Positions 1-12,800 of a stretch of DNA of 64,000 bases are shown piece by piece. The position numbers and the translations under genes are program-made. Each line of letters starts with the position of its first letter. Position 1 is the stretch's first letter. Under the pieces are notes generated by a model that had not been told where the DNA came from, made no database searches, and worked only from the letters and a program-made list of their open reading frames with translations. This stretch comes from Strigamia acuminata (Eukaryota > Arthropoda > Chilopoda > Geophilomorpha > Linotaeniidae), in the NCBI GenBank assembly GCA_949358305.1, contig OX442317.1:434001-498000 (forward strand), read 5' to 3'.

Positions 1-1663
1 CTGTGCGCCTCTTGTTGCGTAAAGTTGGACACGGGCACCGGGATGAACGGATCGAGTATTTCAAAGCCTCGTTTGCCAAGCAAGTATCTGGGGAACGGCG
101 TACTCCTCATCTCCGAGGGGTTGGCGATGTCCGCAACTGTCGTCACCACGGCCGCATTTCGCTAATGCAAAAATTCCTGTCAAATCATGTTTGTTTTGTT
201 TTTCTACGTTTAACACTTCGTACCCAGTCGTTCGCGAGCATTTTTGTAAAAGCGTGGATTAATGTGACGTCGTCCGCTTCCACTGGACTTTTATCCTCGT
301 GATGGAGTCTCGTGGGACCAAAAAATGCATTCACGCCGTGAATAGCCACAAATACTTGAACACTAAAATACAAAAGTTAAAAAAGAAATTAAAAATAGTC
401 ATTTTAATAATAAAAAAAAACTAAAAAAAACGAAGGCTCGTTGCGATCGCTTGAGCTGCACTTCCTCATTCCTTAAATTCCCCAAATAATTCTCTATCAT
501 GTTTCATGTTTCATGTTTCACCTTCCAGCTGAAGCCAGCAGCTTGATTTCTTTCAACAACACCGCTACACAGTCACACGCAAACTTGATCCGATTTAGTC
601 CCTATTTATCAAACAACAATTAATAAACTTCACATTTCTTGTTTTTTTTTTCCTTTGCATACTTGATCAACTATGTCCATTAATGGTTTTCCTTTCTCGG
701 TCACTTCTCTCTGCGTCCACGTGTATTCTTTCGAGGTTTTAAGCTGCAAAAAATATTTTTTTATTTTTAAAATTCAGTTTGTCGAGAAAAACCAAAAAAA
801 AAAAAAAAAAAATTTACGTTTAGAGTTTTTAATAATTCTGAATTTTGCGTCTTGAAATGCTTCAACCAGTCAGTGGCTTCCTTCTGCTGATCAACTCGAC
901 CTTCTCGGGTTTCAGACGGACCGTATTCGCGGCACCAGCGAATCCACATGGGAGCTTAATTTGCAAACAAATTCAACATGATTGATTAAATTAAGAAAGC
1001 CAATTACCCCAAGCAACGTGAACAATCAACCATTTTCTACGCATTGCGTAGTGAAGTAAATGGACCATGGTCAATGATTTGCCGCATCCCACTTTGCCAT
1101 CTTTAGCTTCATCTAAGGAAATTTAAAACCACAATTTTCAAATATATTTTCCAGTATTGTTTCGTATTTTAAAGGATACAAAGGACATATCTAATGGCTG
1201 GACTAGAATAGTCCGCTTGATTCAAGTAATTCATAATTTCCAGCGCGGGTCTTCGAACCATGACTGCAAATTCGTTGAAAGTTGCGATCTAAATTGATTG
1301 GAAAATGAGTGAAATTCCAATTGTTAATTGTTATCGTTAGTCGTGTTTGTACGTTTCTAAAATCCGTTTTGTTCATCGCGCCGGTTGTGTTGGCGAGCAG
1401 TTGTTTGTGATCTTCGGTCGGGATGATGTAAAACTGAGATTCGTGGCAAAGTTTGTGATTTAACTAAAAATAAGAAGAAAATTAATTTAGAAAATTAAGT
1501 GGATTTAATTGCATGTTTCTATGTATACCGGGTTCTGGTCTATGCATCTGAAGTAAGAGTGCGATGCCGCTTTCGTTCGAGTTTCAGCTGAGGACGACAA
1601 TCGTTTACATAAAGTAAAACCGCTTTTAAGTTTAAACGAACGAGCTCCAGTCGCGGCAAACAT
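1..1663 (-). CDS. DAP3: DAP3 / mitochondrial ribosomal protein mS29 (3' end outside window)
   Basis: GTP-binding component of the mitochondrial small ribosomal subunit (mS29), also known as death-associated protein 3. Exons, 5' to 3' on the minus strand: 1529-1663, 1353-1463, 1180-1288, 1008-1112, 818-954, 663-743, 522-601, 224-362, 1-161; all phases agree. The start ATG at 1663 opens a basic, Ser-rich leader (MFAATGARSFKLKSG) typical of mitochondrial import. The family hallmarks are visible: the motif FAVMVRRPALEIMNYL, the P-loop GKVGCGKS (around residue 125), DWLKHFKTQNSELL, VAIHGVNAFFG (Walker B region) and HHEDKSPVEADDVTLIH. The last exon still contains FEILDPFIPVPVSNF, so only the extreme C-terminus is missing past position 1. 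Introns are about 50-80 nt. Assignment rests on family motifs and is very secure; the exact C-terminus cannot be seen. Confidence 0.95.
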
Positions 1664-2373
1664 ATTAATTTCTTTTCTATATAAAATCCGGCAAGTCAAA
1701 GTTTAGCACGATGTGTTATCATCTCGCCTTTTGGCGTTACCCGGGCGGAAGTGGCGACATCTATCCTTAGAACGTTGAAACAACATACAATCATTGCTAT
1801 TGTTATTGTTGTTGTTACCGTATTTGGAAATTACCATGTAAATAAAAACTGTTTTGCAAAGCCACACGCACCGAATAAACATCAAGGTAAAATGTCAAAC
1901 CCAAAACAAAAGAAAAGAAAATAAATAAAATAAAATAAAATAGAGAAAACCAGACAAAACTAAGTTTTTGTCCGTAAAAATGAAAGTTAAGCAGTCCTTG
2001 TCCGTAGCCACATGTTACAGCTGTTTTCTGGGTTAGTTCAGCACACCTGGCATGAAAAACATTAAAAGCGACTTAATTTCGTTACATTCGTCGTCGTATA
2101 AATTTAATACCAATCTATACAATCAAAAATCAAAACAAATAAAACAATTCAAAACACTTCCAACACGAAAGATATGAATTTAAACCACATCTTTCCCAAT
2201 CGAAACTCAAACAAACAAAACAAAAAAAAAAAAAAACCAAGAAAAAAACGAACTTTAAAACCCACGAAATAAATATCCAGTTTCCTTTCCATTATAAAAG
2301 AGCGCAGTATAACAAACTGCAAATTGCTCCTTAAACCCAAAGTGGCCTTCTAATTCTCGGCGAATTATACATT
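1664..2373. other. Intergenic spacer between divergent DAP3 and the 2374 gene
   Basis: About 710 bp separate the DAP3 start from the plus-strand gene at 2374. The sequence is AT-rich with A and T runs and has no reading frame I can support. It must hold the 5' regions of both genes; I see no recognisable motif beyond that. Confidence 0.5.
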
Positions 2374-3028
2374 ATGTCCTTCGTCGATGTTGAAATTCCC
2401 ACGCAGAAAAAGAAAAGGTTGGAGCAAAGCACACCTAAATCGAAAAGAGAGCAGCACCGCAAGGTGACCAAGGAAAAGTTGAATCACGTACCGGTATTCA
2501 ACGCAACTGCAAGTGCAAATGCAAGTGCACACGCAGCAGTTACTTTCGCACCTGACGAGCGGCCAAATGCATTAAATTCACTTTTATTCTTCCCCTGGAT
2601 GTCGACCAACACGGAGTACCTCATCATATCGGACTCGGACGCGAGCGACTCGGACGATTCAAAAAATGATCAAAAAGGCGACGCAGCGTCAACGAAAAAA
2701 AACGAAAACGAGTCCAACTTAATTAAGGTAGCGAGAAAAAATTTACTTAAACAAAAAATTAATTGAAAAAAAAATAATAACAGGCTGACAACCAGCAGAC
2801 ATTTTTTGATAAATTATCAAACATCACCAAAGACATCGGCCACTTTTTCACTCATCCGGTGAATAATTTCTTAACTCAACTAACCCATTTTCCGTATTGA
2901 CGACAACATTTATTCCTCAGAACGCCAACATCAGACAATTCTTTCGAAGACGAGAAGGATATTTACCACCGGACCAACGCCTAATACAGGAAACGACGTC
3001 CAATGAAAAACAAAGCGAAATCAACTGA
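2374..3028 (+). CDS. Unknown protein, basic N-terminus and acidic SUMO-interaction-like motif
   Basis: I do not recognise this gene. Proposed exons are 2374-2727, 2784-2858 and 2921-3028, giving about 178 aa in a continuous phase. The N-terminus is rich in Lys/Arg (TQKKKRL and KSKREQHRK), which suggests a nuclear localisation signal. In the middle, EYLIISDSDASDSDDS has a hydrophobic core followed by an acidic serine tract, the usual layout of a SUMO-interacting motif. The C-terminal part (FFDKLSNITKDIGHFFTHP, then NANIRQFFRRREGYLPPDQR) looks like an ordered helical segment. If the donor at 2859 is not used, the second exon instead reads on to a stop at 2898-2900 and the last 36 codons are lost. 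I prefer the three-exon model because the intron (62 nt) has typical length, a CTAAC branch-like site and a TTCCTCAG acceptor. Function is not known. Confidence 0.6.
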
Positions 3029-3340
3029 AATTGATGTTTGCACTTTCCAGTGCGTGTCATCCGAGTCGGTTGGCCAGCGAGGCTTCTGTAGAAACGAGAT
3101 TGAAACAAAAAAAAAACGTTTATTTAAAAAGAAATAAATAAATAATTTTTGTAGCTCCGTCTACTAATATTAAATGCTTATATAATGCTTAAATTGCACG
3201 AGTGGTCGCGGATCAAATTTTGTTGGGATGAATAAGTGACGTAAGTGCGAAAAGGATGCCAGAGGGCAGAAAGGAGTAAGGAAGTCGAAGGACACAGTCG
3301 CTCCGTTCGCGTTATCACATCAGCAAACAAATCACACAAC

Positions 3341-4106
3341 ATGAGTTTCTTTGGCAAGCTAAGCAAAGGCATTTCAGATTCGTTCGGTTCGGCCAAGGAG
3401 ACGGCGAATCAGGTAAAAAGTTTAGCAATTATTCGAGCTGAAGTGTGAGTGAAAATGATTGGGTTTGGCGATTGCATTTGTAGTCGGTTGCGCAATTGGA
3501 AAAGGAGGTGAGCGAAACGACGGAGAAAGCGAAAGAAGCGGCGAGCGATGCAGCGAAGCAAACCGAGGCAGCTGCAGCCGAGTCTGCCAAGGAGGCGGAA
3601 GAGTTCGCCAAGGACACGATGAATACGGTGCAGCAAGAAGCACAAGACGCGGCTGCCAACGCCCAAGAACAGGCGCAAGCAGCAGCCACTAAGGTGGAAG
3701 AAGAAGCCGTTAACGCCGGCCAGCAGGCCACGAATACGGCCACGGGAATGATGGAGGGCGTGGCTCAGACGGCCCGAAGTTTCGCCAACACCGTTGCGAC
3801 CAAGGTATTAATTGCTATTTCTATTTCTGTTTCTATTTTATTCCCTCATCATCGCGTTCAATTACGCAGCATTTTCTTTCCGCCGCCCGGTCCAATCCAA
3901 TGTAATGTAATAATGCAAATCGATATATTGATTCATTCGTGTTTTCTCTTTCTCTTTTTCTTCTTTCTCGTTTCTGTTTCTGTTTCGCCTAGACGGACGA
4001 AGGTGTGCAATTAGTCAAAGCCAAAGTGGACGCGGTCGGCGCTGGCATTTCAAAAACAGGCGGAGAAATATCGGGGAAAATCCGAGGGATTGCCGGACAG
4101 GATTAG
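3341..4106 (+). CDS. Small alanine-rich LEA-like / amphipathic-helix protein
   Basis: Three exons, 3341-3412, 3484-3804 and 3993-4106, encode about 168 aa. After a short start (MSFFGKLSKGISDSFGSAKE) almost the whole protein is Ala/Glu/Lys/Gln/Thr-rich with a repeating pattern such as EKAKEAASDAAKQTEAAAAE, lacks aromatic residues and has no predicted membrane segment, so it should form a long charged amphipathic helix. The C-terminus (VKAKVDAVGAGISKTGGEIS) resembles the tail of small helical proteins. This composition is that of group 3 late-embryogenesis-abundant proteins and of small exchangeable lipid-binding helices. No signal peptide is seen, so an intracellular role is more likely. AATAAA-type signals follow from about 4217. 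The assignment to LEA is by composition only; convergent low-complexity evolution would look the same. Confidence 0.7.
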
Positions 4107-4720
4107 CCGCGACACCCCCGATTCGTACGGTTAAGGAGAGCTTAAAGTAATGCGGTTTAAACTTACACCTTGCAAACCTCCAATCACTGTGCTGAATGCT
4201 TAGCGGAGATTAAATACAATAAAATACAAATAAAATACAAATAAAATAAAATAAATAAATAAATATCAACCTGTCTTTACCACCATATCTCTGTCGTCAA
4301 CAACAACGTGTTTTGTTGTCAAATAACGTGTCATAGTTCGTGGATTCAATTATGCAGTGCCTCTCTCTCGTAAATTTGGCCTTGTTGTACAGTAGTTCGA
4401 TGATCATTAATGATTATATTATATAAATGTGTATATTAAATAAGAATGTATAAAATAAGAGAAAATAAATTGCTTAGTTTTAATGCAAAAATTGATTGGA
4501 CGTCAAATCTTTTTCTTTTTATGAAAAAACAAAATTACAAAATGAGATCAATAGAAAATTTGTACTCATTCAAAAAATTCATTAAAAAAATAATTAGCAT
4601 TCGGTCATTCATTATCAATTCAATTTCATCAATTCATTGGAAAATGCAAATTCAAACAAGCCACACAAATGAATAAGAAAACAACTACCGGTAATACTGG
4701 TTTGGCTCACAATTCTCCAC
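4107..4720. other. Convergent 3' spacer (LEA-like gene / ANKLE1)
   Basis: Holds the 3' untranslated regions of the two convergent genes. Several AATAAA strings (4210-4265) fit poly(A) signals of the plus-strand gene. The rest is AT-rich and I see no gene in it. Confidence 0.5.
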
Positions 4721-7551
4721 TCACATGTCTGCTGGACGGATTTGGCTCTCGCCTTCATTTAAAAAAATATTGTACGCTCGATATAACATGTAAGCGCCCA
4801 AAAATCGCCGCTTCTGACCGGTCCATCTACAAACAGCTCCGTAAACTTCCCCATTTCGCACATTCGTAACATTTTTCCTTCCTGAAAAAAATAAACAAAT
4901 CAACAACTAATATTATTTATTTTTTTAAAAAAACAACGAACCAATGGCGTCCAACATGCACGCCTCTCGAGTATACGCCTCGACGGGAATAACGCTTTGA
5001 AAACAATGCAGCGATATCACACCGGCACCATCCGCCCAAACATTGAGAATGTGTTGTACTTTATCATTGACCTGCAAGAAATAATAAATAAAATAAAATA
5101 AAATAAAAAAATAAAAAAATAAAAAAATAAAAAAATAAATAAGATAAATGTACTTTGCCCGGTTGCTTTCCCCGCTTCTTCAACAAGAGCGCCGCTTCGT
5201 ACAAATGCGAGTACGGCCTCGTCCTTTTGCCTTTTCCAATGTAGAAAATGGACGCGAGGAATACTCGCAACTGTTCTTCTTCGGACATCTGCGGCGCACG
5301 CTGAGGCAGATTGCGCGTCACCCGCGGATCCAGCAGCAAATAATTGAAGCAGTTCTTCGCACGACCTTCCCGCCACTGCCTGTTCGGATTCTCGATTCGG
5401 TCGAAAATCTCCCGCATTTTACCCTCCAGGTCCATGGCCATCGTCATGTTCTGTCTCCCTTCGATCATTTGCTGCAACTCCTTCGAATATCCTGCAATTG
5501 CAATTGAATATAAAGTGAAAAATTTACCGTTTCTTTCATTCATTTACTTCTCAGCATGACTAACACGCTTCCTTTTATTCAAATTTAAATCAAAACAATA
5601 AGCACCTGCGAATAATGAGTCATTGTCGTCTTTTGTCGAGCGTTTGTTGGGGTATTGTTGCAATCTGGCCAATCTGAGTTGATAGACGCTGCGAGTGGAT
5701 CCGGTAATGGGTCCCGGCTCGTCCCCGAGCGACACCAACTCGTCGCGCAGCTGCGAATCGCTCATTCGCTCAATGTCTCGGGTGACGATCACGTCCTCGT
5801 CCAGAGACGACAGGTCGTCTCGCTCTCGCGTCACGTCGGCAAATTCCTTCCAGCTGTGCGCGCTGCAGTCCACGTACATGCTCGACTCGCACGCCGACGC
5901 GCTCAGGTTTCGACTCTGGATTAACTTGATGTCTTGGTCTTTGTCCGTGTAAATCAATTCCTCAAATCCTCGCTCGTCTTCGCACCTCTCGATTCTCACG
6001 TCGCTGCGCAACTGCTCGATCGAGTCGTCCAGCTCGAGGTTCCGGAACGACGCAAAAGGCGAACTGGTTAGGAACTCCAAATCGTCATCGGCCTCGGGCT
6101 TCGCGTCGAGAAAACAATGTTTGCGCACCATCGTGTAGTCGCCGATGGCGCGGCATTCGACTCCGTCCATGCTCGGACTGTCCAGGATGCGAACCACCTT
6201 CTCTTTGGTGTTGGGGTCGCACGACACGAGTTCGGCGGGCGAAAACACCGAGCCGGAGGTTTGGATTTCGCCGTCCGACATCAATCTGGTAAGGGCGAGG
6301 CCGTGCGAGTACGGGGTGGTCGCGCTCGGGGTGCACACCGAATTCTCCAGGCACGTCATGTACGCGCTCGAAAGGTCCGCGGAGTTGGTCGCGTTTCTCA
6401 GATCGAAATCTAGTTTCTTGTAACTCGATCGTTTCCTACCGATATAACTGGGCTCCAGTTCGATATCGAACAGGGATTTCGAATGCAGACCACAAGGCGA
6501 GATCCGTGAGCTCGATTTTGATAAATATTTGTCCAAATGAAATGAACTACTGAAAAACAAAAGCATAAAAATAAAAAATTAAATAAAAATTTTGTTTTTA
6601 TATTTTTATTTTATTATCAAAAACCTTCTACTGAAAAGACTATCGCTCGTGCTTCTTTTCAAGCGAATGGATGTGTCTGCGGGGTAGCTGCAGCCATTTT
6701 CTTCGCTCGGTGACTGTTGGCAGCAAAATGGTTGCGAGAATGTTGGAGTCTTTGGAGGTAAAATCGAAAATTGAAATCAATTTCAATACAAAGTACAAAC
6801 ACAATAAAATACCTTTGGAATGATTAATGACCCGTTTGAGTTGAGTTTCTTAATGACAACTGAATCACTCCCTGATACAAATGATAAATAATATTATATT
6901 ATTTCATTGCATTCGCATAAAATCGATTCGGACGAATTTTACCCAGCGACAGGGATGTGAGCGACAACCGAATGTTATGACATTTTTCGAATTCGAGTAA
7001 CGTTTTTACGCATTCGGGCTGATTATTTTCAACGGCCAAATCCAACGCACTTTCCCCGTTTTCATCGGTCAGCGAAGGATCGCCGCCATTTTGGAGCAAA
7101 ACCTTCAACACGTCCGCCTTTCCCCAAATTGCACTCACGTGCACCGGAGTTAAACCTTCCGAAGCTCTAGAAAATAAAATTGAATAAAATTAAAAAAAAT
7201 AAAATAAAATAAAAATTTTTCATCTATGTTCACCTGATGTTTGAATTAGCACCGTATTTCAAGCACAGGTGCACAATCGGCATTGAATTGGCCGCATCGC
7301 TTCCCACGGCCAAATGAAAAGGCGTTACGGCTCGATCGGGAAGCAACAAATTCGAATCTCCTCCTACATCTAAAAATTCTTTGCACGCCCTGCGTAAAAA
7401 TTAAAAAAAACATCAATAATTGCGTTTAATTGAAGAATTGTGACTTAATCGATTACTTGATATCTCCATTTTCGATTGCTTCGCATAACTGCCGCGCCAG
7501 ATGCAATTTCTGACTTGTTTCCGAAATACGGTGCTTTCTACCACGAAACAT
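4721..7551 (-). CDS. ANKLE1: ANKLE1 / LEM-3-type ankyrin-LEM-GIY-YIG endonuclease
   Basis: DNA nuclease of the ANKLE1/LEM-3 family, which in animals cleaves branched DNA and chromatin bridges late in division. Exons: 7457-7551, 7234-7389, 6943-7166, 6813-6871, 6625-6749, 5606-6549, 5154-5491, 4942-5071, 4721-4881, summing to 743 aa with every phase matching. Domains in order: ankyrin repeats (about residues 30-165, e.g. TPFHLAVGSDAANSM, LKVLLQNGGDPSLTDENGE), a long Ser/Asp-rich disordered middle, a LEM domain (ERMSDSQLRDELVSLGDEPG, about residue 500) and a C-terminal GIY-YIG nuclease starting at FNYLLLDPRVT, with the core IFYIGKGKRTRP, HLYEA, HCFQSVIPVEAYTREACM and YGAVCRWTGQKRRFLGAY. The catalytic Tyr, Arg and Glu positions are present, so the enzyme is probably active. 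It shares a 177-bp divergent promoter gap with PSMC3. Confidence 0.93.
5083..5142. repeat. A-rich simple repeat (AAATAAAA type) in an ANKLE1 intron
   Basis: Tandem AAAT/AAAAAAT units fill most of the intron at 5072-5153. Low-complexity, no function inferred. Confidence 0.8.
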
Positions 7552-7728
7552 AATTTAGCCGACTATCACCAATCATTATTGTAAATATGCCGCCATTTTC
7601 TACTAAACGAAGCGGGCTGCAACCACCAATCAGCACACTCTTAATACGCCACTAGATGGAAGCACCGCAGAAACCGGCACAAACGTGATCATTAAATAGA
7701 TACGGTTTGGTCCCAGACAAATAACACA
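7552..7728. promoter_or_regulatory. Divergent promoter gap ANKLE1 / PSMC3
   Basis: Only 177 bp lie between the start codons of ANKLE1 (minus) and PSMC3 (plus). Both promoters and 5' leaders must fit here, so a shared bidirectional promoter is likely. CCAAT occurs at about 7570 and 7626. No TATA box is obvious. Inference from spacing. Confidence 0.5.
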
Positions 7729-9558
<1,830 letters not shown>

Positions 9559-9833
9559 CGATTCAAGTTAAGTTGGAATTTTTTTTTTTTTCAATTTTTT
9601 TTACGTAACATTTGTTCCGGAAGTTTTGATTAAAATAATAGTTTGTAAATATTTGACATTTTCATTTTTAATTCTCTAAAAACCGCAAAAAATGGGATTC
9701 AAAAATACTGTACACGATTATTTAAACCAAATTACTCAAAAATAGTGTTTTCACTAAAAATAGATCAACGATTGATTATAACAGGAAAAAAAATTTATAA
9801 AAGACCAAAAACAAAATGAGGATATCACGTGAC
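9559..9833. other. Convergent 3' spacer PSMC3 / thrombospondin
   Basis: Short AT-rich gap of 275 bp between the stop codons of two convergent genes; holds both 3' UTRs, nothing else seen. Confidence 0.5.
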
Positions 9834-12800
9834 TTAAGCATATGGCGGATTCGAACGATCGATGTGGACCTGTGCTTGTAGACGTGGTGGAAGCTCCGCA
9901 TAAACCGACGGGTGAACCGCCTCTGTAACAAACATTTACATAAACAAATATATAAAAAGAAGAAAAATAGTTACCGTTGCAACGGTAGACTAAATTCGAC
10001 CAGATGATCATTTCTTGAGAGAACACAAAAACGCCCAGTCGGCCACCGAGCAGCGAATTGTCGTAAATGTTTTTTGAATCGGCAACCAAGTCCTTTTCTT
10101 CATAAATTTTCAATCTTAAAAAAATAAACAAAACAAAAGAAATTGAATAAACTTCAACTCAAAACGAGAAGATCGAAATATTGAACCTCATGAGTCCAAT
10201 TTTCGGTCGATGCATTAAAATCCAACGGTAACCGACTCGTTCTTTCCATCCAACGTTTCGAGGATCTTTCCAGAGCAATTTAACCTAGAAAAAAAATTAA
10301 AATTTTTAAAAAAAAAATTTTTTAATTTTTTTTTATTTACTTGTGTTTCGGTGTCCCCGGTGTGCCATAAAGCGTTTCTCATGAGCTGTCCAGGTCCGGT
10401 GGTCGATTCGACCTTTTTCAATTGAATTCCCGGTTCCGCAACGGCTCTGAACGGATTCGATTGCCAATAGGTTTGAGTTGTTTGTTTCCACATAACCACG
10501 TAAAATTTCCCGTTGTCTTGGTAACTAAACACAAATCCCACATAATCATCGTCGATTTCGGTATCCACGTAAAAAGTCCCTTCGAAATCGACCCCGCCGA
10601 AATAATTGAGCCCGACGGCCAAGCCGGGGTCACTGTTCATCGTTTGCATGATTTCCGCTCCCTGCAAATTCACATTTTAACAAAAATAAAAAGCAAAAAA
10701 AATCAAATCAAATCAAATCAAATTACTTGATTGTAAATAACCCAATTGGGATCGATTTGCGATTCTCCTTCGGGGTCCAAAACCACCGTCTGATACGAGC
10801 GGAAGTCGGTGGAATCGATTAAACTGTTATTCGGACACACGTCGAGGTGATTGGGCACTTTATCGCCATCCCAGTCCTCCTCGCACAAATCGCCCACGCC
10901 GTTGCCTGAACAAACCAAAAACAAAAACGAAATTAAAAAGAAAATGGAAACGAACGAACGAGGTGCAAAACGAACGGTTTTCGTCTCTCTGGTCCGGGTT
11001 CGGCCGCAACGGACAATTGTCGACGCCGTTCAGAATGCCATCGCCGTCGATGTCGGGGTCGCAATTGTCGCCGGTCCCATCTCTGTCGGTGTCCAGTTGA
11101 TCGCTGTTCGGTATGAGTCGACAATTGTCAATGTTGTCCTGGATGCCGTCCTTGTCCGTGTCCACGTCCGTGTCACATTCGTCGCCCACCAAATCCTTGT
11201 CGGTATCTTTTTGAGTCGGATTCGAGTCGTTCGGACAATTATCGCACGCGTCTCCCACGCCGTCGCCGTCTCTATCCGCTTGGTCCGGATTCGGATTGAG
11301 TGGACAGTTATCCCTCGCATTAATTATTCCTATCAAGATATACGAATGAATTTTATTCGTAAGCCATCCTAATTCATCGGAATGCTCACCGTCGTCGTCG
11401 ATATCCGGATCGCACGCATTTCCGATTCCATCTCGATCGACGTCCGATTGGTCGGTATTCGCGTCGTACGGACAGTTATCGCACGCGTCGCCGATTCCAT
11501 CGCCGTCTCGATCCTCTTGATTGAAATTTGGAACCAGTGGGCAATTGTCCTGCGAATTACCGGTCAATTAGTTAATTAAATAATTAATCAATTAATTAAT
11601 TATTACCAATAAGTCGGGGATTTTGTCGTTATCCGAATCGTCGTCGCATAAATCTCCGACGCCATCGTTGTCCGAATCTTCCTGCCCACTGTTGGAAGTG
11701 TGCGGGCAGTTGTCTTTCTTGCAGCTCGGCTCCGAGCATCGCAGTTGCTCGTCGGGTCTTCCGTCCAAATCTCTGTCTGGCCCGCAAACTTTACCATTTC
11801 CGGCCCAACCAATTTTGCACTAAACAAATTTTTTTTTTTTTAAAAATGTTCCTTTATATCCTTTATATAAACAAACTCTGCATTCGTATCGTGAACTTCC
11901 ATACGGCAAAAAGCAATCGGCATCTCGGTGGCACACGTTCCCGTCGGGGCACACTCCGGGCCCGAACGGAATGCACTGACCCGACTGGTTCTCGATGTAC
12001 CCGTCTCGACATCCCCGACAGTAAAACGAACCCTACAATTATTTGTTGTAATTATCCAATTACATTTATTTATTTATGTATGATTGATTAATTAATTAAT
12101 GGATTCGTACTTCCGTGTTCACGCAAAGGACGTCTTTGCTGCAGCCGCCGTTATTGCCGTCGTCACACTCGTTGATGTCGGAACAGACCTGTAATTAAAC
12201 AATTTATCAAAAGAAAAAAATTAAATTAATAAATCAATCACTTGTCTTTGGTGTTCGGCTTGTTTCAGGCCGATTCCTTGCACCAGTCTGCCAGTGAAAC
12301 CGGCGGGACAAGCGTCGCAGCGAAATCCAGGTTTCAAATTGTGACATCTCACTCGCGGGTCGCAAGGTCGCGTCAAAGCGCACTGCAATTTGGATTCCGA
12401 TCAGAATTGCGATCAAAACTTGGATTAGAATTTTGTAATCGACTTACTTCATCAATGTCCATGCAAACCGATCCATTTCCTTCAAAACCGTCCGGACAAT
12501 TTCCGCATCTGTAACCGGGCGCTTGCTCGGTCGGATAACAAGTGACGCCGGGATAACACGGTTCGTCGGCGCATCCTTTCTGCTGGGGACACGGCCGTGG
12601 TCCGTCGCAGCCGCAGTCGTAGCCACTAAAACCTACGACAATTTCCAAAGTTTCATTTTTTCTTTTAAAATTCGTTATTTTTCAAAAACCTTTGCAAGCG
12701 GCGCAATTTTGAAGAGTTTCCCTTAAAAGTCTCGTTTCCCTCGTCTGTTTAAAATCAAAAGAATTGATAATAAATTAATCATTTTGACTACAAGTCGATG

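Noticed and set aside
5655-6423. Several plus-strand frames of 85-98 codons
   Set aside because: Antisense to the large ANKLE1 exon.
10851-11579. Long plus-strand frames (for example 173 codons from 10851) rich in Val, Arg and Ile
   Set aside because: They are antisense to the thrombospondin type 3 calcium repeats; the repeated Asp/Gly/Cys codons keep the opposite strand open.
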